Counted from the first letter of the stretch, positions 8,119 through 17,478 are shown. The stretch is DNA of 64,000 nt from Desulfitibacter sp. BRH_c19 (GCA_001515945.1 LOER01000034.1:62001-126000), one strand, 5' to 3'. Program-made: numbers and translations. Notes: generated by a model from the letters alone, not told the origin.

Positions 8119-9450
8119 ATGCAAAATGCCAGAATTGTTTTATTCATAATAATATTTTCTCTCATAGAAGCATTCTTTCTTATTGTAATTCCTTTAGAAA
8201 TAACTTTAAAAGCACTTCTATTAATTCCTGTAAATGTTACTTTCTTCTGGTTAATACTTAAGTTATACACAAAACCTTTTAAAAGTCAAGATGAAAACAG
8301 ACAAGCTACCAATACCAGCCTTTTCATTGCCCATGAAACTTTACCATACCTAAGGCGCGGCTTAGATGAGAACACAGCTCAGAATACTGCGGAAATAATC
8401 AAAAAAATTAGTGAGCTTCCTGCGGTTGCAATAACTGATAAGGATAAAATACTTGCTTTTATAGGTATTGGATGTGAAAGACACAGACCTGGTGATCCTA
8501 TCGTGACTTCAGCAACTAAGGATGTATTAAAGACGGGAGAATATCAAGTAATTGAAACTTCTGAAGGCTTTAACTGCCCAGTTAAGGATTGCCAGTGTCC
8601 ATTAGGAGCAGTAATAATTGTGCCCTTAAAGGTAAAGGGTAAAGTTATAGGGACTTTAAAATTGTATGATACAAGGCCGGGACCCCTTTCTGATCATTCA
8701 ATTAGACTTGCACTAGGTATTGGCCAGTTACTAAGTATGCAAACTGAATTAGCTGAACTTGACAGGCAGTCTCAACTGTTAACTAAAGCAAGGCTTGATG
8801 CTTTACATGCACAGATAAACCCACACTTCTTTTTCAATACAATTAACACTATTGTTCTTTATAGTAGAACTAACCCTGAAAAATCACGGCAGCTTTTAAT
8901 TCACCTGGCTGACTTTTTCAGACAAACTCTCAGGAGAAGAGGTCACTATATAACTTTAGGAGAAGAGCTGGAGTGCATTGAAACCTATTTAACTTTGGAA
9001 AAGGCCCGCTTCGAAGATTCGTTAAAAATTATTCAAGAAATTGATGATAGTTTGCTGGGGTTAAAAATACCATTTTTGAGTCTCCAACCCATTGTAGAAA
9101 ATGCAGTAAAGCACGGAATAACGCCTAAAGTGGGTGGAGGAACTTTGAAAATTTCTGCGATTATGAAAGATGACCATTTGGTGATGATGGTTTCTGACGA
9201 TGGTGTTGGTATCCCTGAAGAAAAAATTCATCTTGTCCTTCAACCAGGCTATGGGTCTGGAAATGGAGTAGGTTTGAGTAATGTTCATGACAGGCTCATC
9301 AGCCTGTATGGCCCTAACTATGGTTTAAGAATTTGCTCCAGCGCAGATCAGGGCACTACAGTTCAAATAAGAGTGCCTATTAAGAATGTAGAAGAAGAAC
9401 AATCCAATTCTAATATAAATATTAATGAAAGCACCCTTACGATTCAATAA
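8119..9450 (+). CDS. LytS-like sensor histidine kinase with GAF domain (orphan)
   Basis: 443 residues. Two N-terminal membrane helices (about 5-27 and 33-50) are followed by a GAF domain (about 75-210) containing the cysteine cluster NCPVKDCQCPLG. Then comes a His_kinase domain with the phospho-acceptor in HAQINPHFFFNTINT, and an ATPase domain with IVENAVKHG, SDDGVGIP and GNGVGLSNVHDRL. LytS/YehU kinases usually carry five or six membrane helices and are paired with a LytR-type regulator. Here the membrane part is short and no response regulator is adjacent. The GAF cysteines may sense redox state or bind metal, which is inference. Confidence 0.85.
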   Translation: MQNARIVLFIIIFSLIEAFFLIVIPLEITLKALLLIPVNVTFFWLILKLYTKPFKSQDENRQATNTSLFIAHETLPYLRRGLDENTAQNTAEIIKKISELPAVAITDKDKILAFIGIGCERHRPGDPIVTSATKDVLKTGEYQVIETSEGFNCPVKDCQCPLGAVIIVPLKVKGKVIGTLKLYDTRPGPLSDHSIRLALGIGQLLSMQTELAELDRQSQLLTKARLDALHAQINPHFFFNTINTIVLYSRTNPEKSRQLLIHLADFFRQTLRRRGHYITLGEELECIETYLTLEKARFEDSLKIIQEIDDSLLGLKIPFLSLQPIVENAVKHGITPKVGGGTLKISAIMKDDHLVMMVSDDGVGIPEEKIHLVLQPGYGSGNGVGLSNVHDRLISLYGPNYGLRICSSADQGTTVQIRVPIKNVEEEQSNSNININESTLTIQ

Positions 9451-9465
9451 TCTAAGTTAAAAAGC

Positions 9466-9514
9466 AAGCCCTTATGTGCTATACTGAAACTGAACTGCAC
9501 ATAAGGGCTTTGTT
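9466..9514. terminator. Bidirectional terminator between convergent genes
   Basis: AAGCCCTTATGTGC (9466-9479) and GCACATAAGGGCTT (9497-9510) form a perfect 14-bp stem, followed on the plus strand by TGTTTTA. It serves the kinase gene (plus) and the Lon-like gene (minus). Confidence 0.8.
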
Positions 9515-9521
9515 TTATCCT

Positions 9522-11882
9522 TTAATCTAGGGTACCTTCGATCTCTTCTTTTTCTGCCATTTTCTCCAATTTTTTTTGAACCATTTTAAAAAATTCATGA
9601 GGAGCGGTTTCAGTAAGGATTTCAATTGCTTCTTCAACATCTGAGATTGCATAGATATGGAAATTTCCCGCTTTACAGTCCTCTACAACCTCGTTATTCA
9701 ACATTAAATTATCAATATTCTGTTTTGGGATTATTACACCCTGAGTCTTGGTGAGTCCCCTTTCTTTACATAAGCCATAGAATCCCTCGATCTTTTGATT
9801 TACCCCACCAATTGGTTGGACCTGACCTCTCTGATTCATTGAACCTGTAATGGCTATATCCTGTCTAACCGGAATATCTACAATAGCTGAAAGTAGTACA
9901 ACAAGTTCTGCACACGATGCACTATCTCCGTCTATACCACTATAGTTTTGTTCAAAACAGATGCTTGCGGTAATACTTAGTGGTGTATTTCGTGCAAATT
10001 TGCCACCTATATAGCCAGCAAGAATTAAAACACCTTTGTCATAAATCTTACCACTCATTTTTACTTCTCTATCAATATTTATAAGACCCTTTTTTCCCTT
10101 AAATGCTCTAGCTGTGATCCTAGAAGGCTTTCCAAAGGAATAATCACCTAAACTGTAGACTGACAACCCATTTATCTGACCAATAGTGCTTCCATGGGTT
10201 TCAATGAGGATTTGCCCTTCAATCATATTTTCTTGAATCTTTTCTTCGAGTAAATTAGCTCTATTTATTTTTTCATTGATAGCCTTTTCCACATGGTATG
10301 CAGTAACATATTCATTGTTCTCAATTTCTGCCCATGCGTTAGCTTCGTATACAATCTCTACAGTTTCGTTAAATTTAGTAGAAAGTTTTTTCTGGTGGTC
10401 AGCTAACCTTGAACTAAACTCTATTACCCTCGCTACTGCTGATTTATCAAATGCCTTAAGGTTTTCCTGCTTACATACTGCACTAATAAACTGGGAGTAC
10501 ATAAGTATATTATCAGGATTTCGCTCCATAGATGTATCAAAGTTGGCTCTAATCTTAAATAATTTACTAAAATCTTCATCATAGCTGTAAAGTAGCTGCT
10601 GAATATGGGAGCTACCTATTAAAATAACCTTAACTTTAATGGGCATGGCCTCTGGTTTAATTGTAGCAGTAGGCATTATCTTAAATTGTTCTCCAATATT
10701 TTCAATAATTGACTCTTGCCCTTTTAAAGTTCTCTTTAATGCACCCCAGGCAAATGGATCTTTTAATATTTCATTGGCATGAATAATTAGGTAACCACCA
10801 TTTGCTTTATGGATCGACCCACATTTTATCATTGTAAAGTCTGTACTTATACCTCCAAAATTAGCCTTTCCTTCAATTTTCCCAAAAAGGTTATAATAGT
10901 TTGGATTGGTTTCACATACAACAGGGGCACCTTTTTGCTTAGCATTATTAACAAATAGGTTAACCTTGTATCTTATTAGATTGTTTTCTAATTGCAATTG
11001 GGGTAATAACGGATTTAAACTTTGGTCCTCTTCTTTCACCTTAAAGACCTGTAGATTATCCACCATATCTTTTTCAACATTATCTAAATAGGACAGTATT
11101 TTAGAATGAGCATTGTAGGCTTCTCTAACCAACGCAATTTCTGGCTTTATTACTGCCATAGCAACTTTTTTTTCTATAGAAGCAAGCTCACTTGAAGCCT
11201 CCTTTTCTAGCAACTTAATCTTTCTTGTTACTTCATCCAAGAGCTTTTGCATTTCTGGAAGCTTGTTCTGAATCTCCCTGGTAATTTCATCAGTTATTAA
11301 TTCCTCATCCATTTGATCGATTGGTTTGCCATTTACCAAAGGAACACTTACCAACCCTTTACCCGATTGACGCACAATAAAGTCTTTTTCTTTTCCTATC
11401 TTATCCAACTCTTGTAATAGCTCACTAGTATCCTTTTGGTATTTATCTCTAATCATTCTTCTTTGGGTATCAAATTCTTCACCTACAAAGGCTTTGGGTA
11501 TTTCCTTCTTAATTATGTCAACCAGATTATCCATATCCTTTGCAAATGACTCTCCAAGTCCAGAAGAAACTTCAATAATTAAGGGCCTATCAGGTTCTTT
11601 ATAATTATATACATAACATATATCATTAGGAACTTCTCCAGCAACAGCAATTTTATGTGCCAATGAGTTAGCATAACTCGTTTTCCCAGTTCCATTTAAT
11701 CCAGCCATATAAATGTTATAGCCCTTGTTATTGATTTTTAGACCGAAATCCATTGCGTTGACAGCTCTTTCCTGGCCTATTATGCCTTCTAGAATATCTA
11801 CTTCACTAGTAGTTTTAAAATCCAATTGATCTAGATCACAAATATTTCTTAATTTCTTATTTTCAACTCTAAATTCTCTCAT
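9522..11882 (-). CDS. Lon-family ATP-dependent protease (LonB/AAA_32 type)
   Basis: 786 residues. An N-terminal AAA module carries Walker A GLNGTGKTSYANSLA near residue 62, followed by a long helical insertion (about 140-290). Further ATPase parts are near residues 345-440. The C-terminal S16 peptidase carries the catalytic serine in GDSASCAELVVL and the lysine in GGVNQKIEGFYGL. The layout, with a long insertion and no N-terminal LAN domain, fits the bacterial LonB-like group rather than classical LonA. ATG behind AGGAAGTG. It is monocistronic, with its own terminator shared with the kinase gene. Confidence 0.88.
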   Translation of the reverse strand: MREFRVENKKLRNICDLDQLDFKTTSEVDILEGIIGQERAVNAMDFGLKINNKGYNIYMAGLNGTGKTSYANSLAHKIAVAGEVPNDICYVYNYKEPDRPLIIEVSSGLGESFAKDMDNLVDIIKKEIPKAFVGEEFDTQRRMIRDKYQKDTSELLQELDKIGKEKDFIVRQSGKGLVSVPLVNGKPIDQMDEELITDEITREIQNKLPEMQKLLDEVTRKIKLLEKEASSELASIEKKVAMAVIKPEIALVREAYNAHSKILSYLDNVEKDMVDNLQVFKVKEEDQSLNPLLPQLQLENNLIRYKVNLFVNNAKQKGAPVVCETNPNYYNLFGKIEGKANFGGISTDFTMIKCGSIHKANGGYLIIHANEILKDPFAWGALKRTLKGQESIIENIGEQFKIMPTATIKPEAMPIKVKVILIGSSHIQQLLYSYDEDFSKLFKIRANFDTSMERNPDNILMYSQFISAVCKQENLKAFDKSAVARVIEFSSRLADHQKKLSTKFNETVEIVYEANAWAEIENNEYVTAYHVEKAINEKINRANLLEEKIQENMIEGQILIETHGSTIGQINGLSVYSLGDYSFGKPSRITARAFKGKKGLINIDREVKMSGKIYDKGVLILAGYIGGKFARNTPLSITASICFEQNYSGIDGDSASCAELVVLLSAIVDIPVRQDIAITGSMNQRGQVQPIGGVNQKIEGFYGLCKERGLTKTQGVIIPKQNIDNLMLNNEVVEDCKAGNFHIYAISDVEEAIEILTETAPHEFFKMVQKKLEKMAEKEEIEGTLD

Positions 11883-12062
11883 AAAATTTTCACTTCCTAT
11901 CTTAAGAGTCTTTTACACAGATTCGGTGCAGAATTTTATAATCCTTTATTTATTTATACTCTATAATATGTGATTTCCATGATAAAAACTCAAACCGATA
12001 CTGTAAATTTTAACAACATCGGTTATTAAGTGAAACTATAAAGTTCCAAAAATTATTTTTCC

Positions 12063-12254
12063 AGCAGTAAACTCGTTCAGTCAAAGCTGAACATGGGAAT
12101 CAGATGGAGACTCTACTCCACCTGATTTGACATTCCTGGTTCTACTCACAGGTGTGTCCCATTTCCTTAAGAGAAGTGGGGGTCTTGGAGTAAAACTAGC
12201 CATCTTGTTGGCATAGCTGAACCCATGCAAAGCTAGCGATAATAGTCATCGGAT
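12063..12254. repeat. Hairpin-chain intergenic element, copy B
   Basis: This lies in the 413-base gap upstream of the Lon-like gene (11883-12295). It holds a palindrome (GTTCAGTCAAAGCTGAAC), a hairpin AATCAG..TGGAG / CTCCA..CTGATT at 12098-12127 followed by TTGAC, a GGTGTGTCCC segment, GAAGTGGGGGTCTTGGAGT, the hairpin linker GGCATAGCTGAACCCATGC, and TAGTCATCGGATAAAA. The last 50 bases match the end of the 17.1-17.5 kb copy with only a few differences. The first hairpin matches the 61.5 kb copy in shape and linker. The rest of the gap is AT-rich with no gene seen. Confidence 0.7.
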
Positions 12255-12288
12255 AAAAGAACACCTGCTTTAAAGAAGGTGTTCTTTT
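12255..12288 (-). terminator. Intrinsic terminator of the pucR-like gene
   Basis: AAAAGAACACCT (12255-12266) pairs perfectly with AGGTGTTCTTTT (12277-12288). It ends 7 bases from the regulator's stop and is followed by a T-rich tract on the minus strand. Confidence 0.8.
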
Positions 12289-12295
12289 GACTCAT

Positions 12296-13915
12296 TTATA
12301 TTACTTTTGATAACATTAGAGCAATTTGCAATTTCAATCTATCTTCAGAGGCTAACGGGTCAAGTCCTGTAATTTCCTTAATCCTCTGTAGTCTATATCT
12401 TAATGTATGTCGATGTACATATAAACTAGCTGAAGTTTCTTGTAAATTACCGTTATGCTTGAGAAAATACTCTAAGGTTGTTACTAGTTGTGAATTGTTT
12501 TTTGTGTCATATTCTATTAGAAATCCTAACTTCTCTTTAAAAAAGCTTTGGGAAAAGTTCTTTTTGGAAATTTCATAGAATAAATTATAAACTTCAATAT
12601 CTGAAAATAGGGTTATAGGTTTATTGTGAATCTTTGCTAAATCCAATGCTCTGGATGCTTCCTTGTATGCCAAGCTCAGGCTCTCAAGTTTACTGTAATA
12701 ATTGCTTATACCTGCCATAATGCTAATGTCTGTGTACTTGTTTTTAATAAGACTTATTATTTCCCCAATTACTTTTTGAACATCTGCCAGCTCTTTTTTA
12801 CTTCTTACCTGTAGTAGAAGTAGAATTTTTTCTGGAGAAGAAAACTTATACATATACCTGAAGCCATATTTTGATATGCAATGCTCTATAGAGGACAAAA
12901 GATAATTCTTAAGATGATACATCTCAGTTTCCCTTTGGGTATTAGAAAGCAGGTCCCAATTGCCCATATTAAAAAGGGCCAAATGGTATCCCTTACTTTT
13001 ATCATAACCAAAGGCTGCTGCTTTTTTTGCAAGTATTTGTGGGGAATTTATACCCTTTAAGGTTTCTTCAAGAAAGTCCTCTTTTAGACTGTTTTTGGTT
13101 TCTCTTACTGCAGTTTCTTTTAGAATAACAAGTGCAGCCAGGGTTGCTGCATGTTCTATTGCTATAGAATCCATTTCTTCCATGGGATTCTTTGGATTTA
13201 AAATAGCTAAATAGCCTAAAACCTCAGAACCTGTAGTAATGGGAACTAGACTAAGATGACGGTCATTTGGTAAGCTAATAATTTGCGCCTTGATACTTGT
13301 AAGTGATGTTACATTTCTTATTATATCCGAGAGATTACCCCATGGTTCAAAATGATTTGTTTCAGGAAAAGCGTCAGCAATTGGATTATAAAATAAATCT
13401 AATATAATAACAGGTCTTTCAATCATTGCTACAAGGCTTTCAGCAATGCTATCTAGCCCCTGGTTATTTAATACTAGCTTAGTTAGTTGGTTGTAAATTC
13501 TCTGGGAATATTCAAGCAAATAGAATTGATGATTGATAAGATGCTTCAATATATGACGTGTAAATCTACTAAAGGACAGATCCTTTGGTAAATATAAAAC
13601 TGGAAAACCCAGTCTATCCGCTTCTCGTAATAAAGCTGCTGGAATTTCTGTAAGAGAAAATCCTGGTTGAATTGCAATGCCTGCCAAACCTCTTTCAGCT
13701 AGAAAGTTTATTAAAGTGTTTTGCAGTTCTTCATCTTCAGCAAGTCCGTACCCTGTTGTCACAAGTAGGTCTCCCTCATCCAAGTAAGCTAATTCATCTA
13801 AAACCTCCAGGATTGTTACCCATTTGACCTGTCTATCTAAGCCTTTTCCACCAGCTACCAATTTAAGACCTTTTAAATTTTCTATTGTAAAGATATTCTC
13901 TATAGCAAATGACAT
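12296..13915 (-). CDS. PucR-family transcriptional regulator
   Basis: 539 residues. An N-terminal PucR ligand-binding domain (about 1-125, with GDLLVTTGYGLA) is followed by a GAF-like middle and a CdaR/GGDEF-like segment. The C-terminal helix-turn-helix (HTH_30) reads LYVHRHTLRYRLQRIKEITG. PucR regulators usually control purine, amine or amino acid catabolic genes. Two genes upstream on the same strand, an aminotransferase and an MttB-family methyltransferase, are the likely regulon. The inducer is unknown. Confidence 0.88.
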   Translation of the reverse strand: MSFAIENIFTIENLKGLKLVAGGKGLDRQVKWVTILEVLDELAYLDEGDLLVTTGYGLAEDEELQNTLINFLAERGLAGIAIQPGFSLTEIPAALLREADRLGFPVLYLPKDLSFSRFTRHILKHLINHQFYLLEYSQRIYNQLTKLVLNNQGLDSIAESLVAMIERPVIILDLFYNPIADAFPETNHFEPWGNLSDIIRNVTSLTSIKAQIISLPNDRHLSLVPITTGSEVLGYLAILNPKNPMEEMDSIAIEHAATLAALVILKETAVRETKNSLKEDFLEETLKGINSPQILAKKAAAFGYDKSKGYHLALFNMGNWDLLSNTQRETEMYHLKNYLLSSIEHCISKYGFRYMYKFSSPEKILLLLQVRSKKELADVQKVIGEIISLIKNKYTDISIMAGISNYYSKLESLSLAYKEASRALDLAKIHNKPITLFSDIEVYNLFYEISKKNFSQSFFKEKLGFLIEYDTKNNSQLVTTLEYFLKHNGNLQETSASLYVHRHTLRYRLQRIKEITGLDPLASEDRLKLQIALMLSKVI

Positions 13916-13995
13916 TTCGGATCCCCCTCACAATACACCCCATATAACCACTTAATTAATTCCTTAGAATTAGTGAAAAAAAGAATCCTTTACTT

Positions 13996-15261
13996 CTATT
14001 TTAGAGGAAATCTTTCTTTTACAACCTCCAAGGCTTCTCCTATTACATCTAATGCATTAGTGAGATCCTTGTCGGTATGTCTATGGGCAATATACCAATG
14101 ATGGTATGGTTGAATAAATAGGTTTCTACGGATTGTTTCTGTATAGAAACAGTTTCTGCGTTCTTTATAACGATTATCTACCTTTTCAAAGGTTAAAAAT
14201 GGCATTGGTGGTATTCCAGATACTGAGGCAGGGACCTGAGACTTCTCCACAATACTACTAAGACTATCCAAAAACATTTGTCCGCGTTTCCAAATGCTTT
14301 CCATAACCTTTTCCCTTTCTAGTATGTCAATGCACTTCATTGCAGCTGTCATTTCTAGACTGTTAGGAAAGAAAGTGGAACTTATAAAAACTTTTTTTTC
14401 TGCCACCTTCATTATTTCTTCTTTGCCCACACATGCACTTATAGCATAACCATTGGCCATTGCTTTTCCAAAGGTAGAAAGGTCAGGTGTTACACCATAC
14501 CTTTCTTGGGCCCCTCCTAATGCTACCCTGAAACCAGTTCTTATTTCATCAAAGATTAATACGGTCTTGTATTTGTCAGCAAGTTCACGTACCCCTTCTA
14601 AGTAGCCTTCAGGAGGGGCTGTAACAGGTGCTGCTAGAGGATGGCCTACAGGAGTTATGATAATTCCAGCAACATCATTAGCATTATCTTTTAACAGTTT
14701 TTCCAGAGCATCTAAATCTCCATAGGGAAATTCACGTGTTAAATCTCTTATTGCACTTGGTACACCGCCTTCTACTTCCACACACCAATCATGCCAACCA
14801 TGATAACCACAACGTAAAATTATATTTTTTTCAGTATAACCTCTTGCAATTCGGACCGCTACTCCTGTTGCATCCGAGCCTGTCTTCACTAATATAGCCA
14901 TTTCAGCTGATGGGATTAATTCAACTAGTCTTTTTTCAAGCTGGTTTTGGACAGGCTGAACTAATGCAAAACAGAACCCTTTATCCAGTTGTTCAATTAC
15001 TGCATTATTTATTTCTTTTTCATTGTAGCCCAGTATAATTGGACCATATCCGCAAAGCATATCTATATAATCGTTGCCATCCACATCAACAATGTGACCT
15101 TCGTATCCATGTTCAATGAAAATCGGATATTCTCCTGGTATAAAATTATAGGGTCTACGAATCCCCATTAAACCTCCTGGGGAAAGGCGCTGTGCTTCTT
15201 CAAACATCTGAAGTGACTTCTCTAGCTTAAGTTTAGGTTTGTGTTTCACGTTTTGTTCCAC
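13996..15261 (-). CDS. Class III PLP aminotransferase (glutamate-1-semialdehyde aminomutase-like)
   Basis: 421 residues of fold type I. It shows VDVDGNDYIDMLCGYGP near residue 60, the PLP-phosphate region, DEIRTGFR with the cofactor Asp, and the Schiff-base lysine in STFGKAMANGYAIS. It belongs to the HemL-like subset of class III, which includes aminomutases and omega-aminotransferases. No heme genes are near, so a catabolic role is more likely. It lies between the pucR-like gene and the mttB-like gene, all minus, which suggests a shared pathway acting on a methylated amine and its amino product. That link is inference. Confidence 0.82.
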   Translation of the reverse strand: MEQNVKHKPKLKLEKSLQMFEEAQRLSPGGLMGIRRPYNFIPGEYPIFIEHGYEGHIVDVDGNDYIDMLCGYGPIILGYNEKEINNAVIEQLDKGFCFALVQPVQNQLEKRLVELIPSAEMAILVKTGSDATGVAVRIARGYTEKNIILRCGYHGWHDWCVEVEGGVPSAIRDLTREFPYGDLDALEKLLKDNANDVAGIIITPVGHPLAAPVTAPPEGYLEGVRELADKYKTVLIFDEIRTGFRVALGGAQERYGVTPDLSTFGKAMANGYAISACVGKEEIMKVAEKKVFISSTFFPNSLEMTAAMKCIDILEREKVMESIWKRGQMFLDSLSSIVEKSQVPASVSGIPPMPFLTFEKVDNRYKERRNCFYTETIRRNLFIQPYHHWYIAHRHTDKDLTNALDVIGEALEVVKERFPLK

Positions 15262-15324
15262 CCTTCTTTTAAATGTTAATTTTCAACCATGTGCGTAGAC
15301 GATTATGCTTTGACAAAGCGTATG

Positions 15325-16809
15325 TTATAAAATTGGTCCATTAGGTATTTCTTTAATATCATGTTCCTTCATAAAACCTCTAACAATATTGTCTAATTCC
15401 TTTTCCTGTTCAGTATTCATTCCAACAGGAACATGGTTTTCTAAAATATCTTTTACCTTTTCCTGAGCTAATGTAAAGCTTCCCTTAGATCCTTCAGCTT
15501 CCCAGGAACTGTTGCTATTCCTAACAATTACCTTTGAAGGTAAATAAGGCTCTTTTTTATACCATCTTAGAGTATGGTCGGCCAGCAAATAATCTCCACC
15601 AGGTCCTAACTCAGAGATCAAATCAACTGCTAGTGTTTCATCATCTACTCTGATACCTTCATTTAATCTTAGAGCCATACCACATATTTCGTTGTCAATA
15701 ACTAGCTTTTCTAGACTAAAACAACCCACAAAATCCAAAATGCCAGCTCCAGAAATAACATTAATTCCAGCTAACTGGGCAATTATACCGCTCATTGCAG
15801 TTTCTAGGCCTGCCTGTACATCTACGAGTTTTGAATCACTAAGACCTGCATAGGTATGGGTTGGCAGGCCATAATACTTACCCATTTGGACATATGCTGC
15901 GCCAATCATAGTAGCCTCTAAAGCACTCATTGGAGTAGTTCCGTGTCTCATGTCAAAACTTACAGGTGCACTACCATAAATACACGGGGCCCCTTCCTTG
16001 GTACATTGTGCTAGTGTTAGACCGCTCAGAGTTTCTGTCACCTGTACAAGTACTGATCCTGCCAGAGTTGCTGGAGAGGCAGCACCTGGCATAGCCATGG
16101 TAATAAACTCTTGGGGTAAACCATAGCGGGCACAATCAATAATGTTTTGGGAGCTAATATGAGTCCACTTAAGTGGTGGAGAAGCACAAATATCAAAAAC
16201 AGCTAGTGGTTTCTCTTCTAGCTCTTTGTATCCACCCCTAACAACTGCAAGCATATCTCTCATATTTGATACACCATTTATGGTAAAAGCTCCTGTTATA
16301 ATTGCTTTTGGTGAGTTCTTTAATAAAAGGTAGAGTCTAAAGCTATCTCCAATAATTTTCGGAACATCATATGGGGTGACAGCCGAACTCTGTAACACTA
16401 GATTATCTAATGCATCAGTAACCTTTGATATCTTAATTAAGTCATGGCTCTGTGAACTCCTAGTTGTAATACCATCTGATGCCATCATTCTAATAGCACA
16501 TGAACCAGGATCAAAGTAAACATTACTTCCACTTAGATTTGCACTTAATTCCCCTTGTCTATTAAATAATTTAATTTCTTCTGGAGCTGTTTTAATTGCC
16601 TTTTCTACGAGCCGTCCTGGAATTTTAGCAATCCTTTTATTATAGTCTATAGTTGCTCCATGCTCCTCTAATATTTTTAATGCTTCCTCTGAGTCAAACT
16701 TTACTCCAGTTTTTTCTAGCAGGGCAATTGCCTGATCATGAATTTTCTCAATTTGTGAATCTGATAAAAGCTTTAACCTAGGTTGTCCTTCAAATGTAAA
16801 TTTTGCCAC
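15325..16809 (-). CDS. MttB-family (non-pyrrolysine) corrinoid methyltransferase
   Basis: 494 residues from GTG at 16809, chosen because AAAGGAGG lies 7 bases upstream. The longer reading from 16848 would start inside a palindromic repeat. The sequence matches the trimethylamine methyltransferase superfamily, with LPTHTYAGLSDSKLVDVQAG in the active-site region and a C-terminal ISELGPGGDYL segment. The frame has no in-frame TAG, so this is a non-Pyl member like MtgB, which demethylates quaternary amines such as glycine betaine to a corrinoid protein. The substrate is unknown. A corrinoid protein is encoded at 35.7 kb. A sigma-54-type promoter lies at 17037-17053. Confidence 0.87.
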   Translation of the reverse strand: MAKFTFEGQPRLKLLSDSQIEKIHDQAIALLEKTGVKFDSEEALKILEEHGATIDYNKRIAKIPGRLVEKAIKTAPEEIKLFNRQGELSANLSGSNVYFDPGSCAIRMMASDGITTRSSQSHDLIKISKVTDALDNLVLQSSAVTPYDVPKIIGDSFRLYLLLKNSPKAIITGAFTINGVSNMRDMLAVVRGGYKELEEKPLAVFDICASPPLKWTHISSQNIIDCARYGLPQEFITMAMPGAASPATLAGSVLVQVTETLSGLTLAQCTKEGAPCIYGSAPVSFDMRHGTTPMSALEATMIGAAYVQMGKYYGLPTHTYAGLSDSKLVDVQAGLETAMSGIIAQLAGINVISGAGILDFVGCFSLEKLVIDNEICGMALRLNEGIRVDDETLAVDLISELGPGGDYLLADHTLRWYKKEPYLPSKVIVRNSNSSWEAEGSKGSFTLAQEKVKDILENHVPVGMNTEQEKELDNIVRGFMKEHDIKEIPNGPIL

Positions 16810-16838
16810 TATGTTGCCTCCTTTAATAAATAATGTAT

Positions 16839-16887
16839 GGGGATACACCTCCTTTGACTTAGCCTCTGAGGGCTGAGGAATGTCCCC
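16839..16887. repeat. 49-bp REP-like palindromic element, copy 1
   Basis: It starts GGGGATACACCTCC and ends GGAATGTCCCC, so its two ends are imperfect inverted repeats. The complement reads GGGGACATTCC ... GGAGGTGTATCCCC, the same ends as the element at 36385-36430, while the interiors differ. It sits 30 bases before the mttB-like start. Such ends resemble REP sequences of Y1-type (RAYT) transposases, but no transposase is in the window. Confidence 0.65.
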
Positions 16888-17036
16888 AAATTTATGTTAT
16901 TAGACATATTGTATAACTCTATCTTCCAGTATAACTTCATATATCCTTTCGTACAATTCTTCTTTCTGCATTAAATTCATCTTTTCAATACTTATGGAAG
17001 AACAATTAACTATGGCTACCTTAATAATGTCTTATA

Positions 17037-17053
17037 ATGCAATCCCTATGCCA
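17037..17053 (-). promoter_or_regulatory. Candidate sigma-54 promoter upstream of the mttB-like gene
   Basis: The minus strand reads TGGCATAGGGATTGCAT, an exact fit to the TGGCAY-N5-TTGCA pattern with GG and GC 12 bases apart as in -24/-12 promoters. It is 228 bases upstream of the GTG start, which would give a long leader containing the REP-like element. Confidence 0.55.
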
Positions 17054-17070
17054 TGTTTTTTAGTACTATG

Positions 17071-17478
17071 ATTTTTACTCCATCTGAAGGTTATAGAGGG
17101 AAACTTTATTTAATCAGCAGATTAAATGTTTAGCTAAGCTAATCCTTTAGGGAAAACCGTTATCCACGCTAGTAACACTTATGAACTTGTTCATTAGTAT
17201 TGAGTGTGTGCAAGGCTGGACACAGCACCCCTTACGCCCGTAGTTCTAGCATTGTGATTTCGGCAATGCTTAGAAATACCAGTACAAGGCTAGAAGATGG
17301 AAGTCTTGGAGTGAAACTTGCCAACTTGCACTATCATTAAGCATAATTTTCATAGGTAGATAATATTAGCGCAATTAAAGCTTCCGCCTTGAACAATAGA
17401 TTTGACGTAAACTAAGTTTTGTTTTACGGGCATAGCTGAACCCATGCAAGGCTAGCGGTGATAGTCATCGGACAAAAG
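17071..17478. repeat. Hairpin-chain intergenic element, copy C (longest)
   Basis: This fills most of the 800-base gap between the mttB-like gene and kamA. In order it holds TTTTTACTCCATCTGAAGGTT, a stem ATTTAATC/GATTAAAT, CCGTTATCCACGCTAG, a hairpin (ACACTTATGAAC region), and CCCCTTACGCCCGTAG with hairpin TTCTAGCATTG/CAATGC. After that come ACAAGGCTAGAAGATGGAAGT and GCATAGCTGAACCCATGC, closing with CTAGCGGTGATAGTCATCGGACAA. TTATCC near the start can pair with GGACAA at the end, and CGCTAG with CTAGCG, so the whole could fold as one branched structure. Confidence 0.65.

Noticed and set aside
13996-15261. hemL (glutamate-1-semialdehyde aminomutase)
   Set aside because: No heme genes around; gene order with mttB and pucR suggests catabolism.
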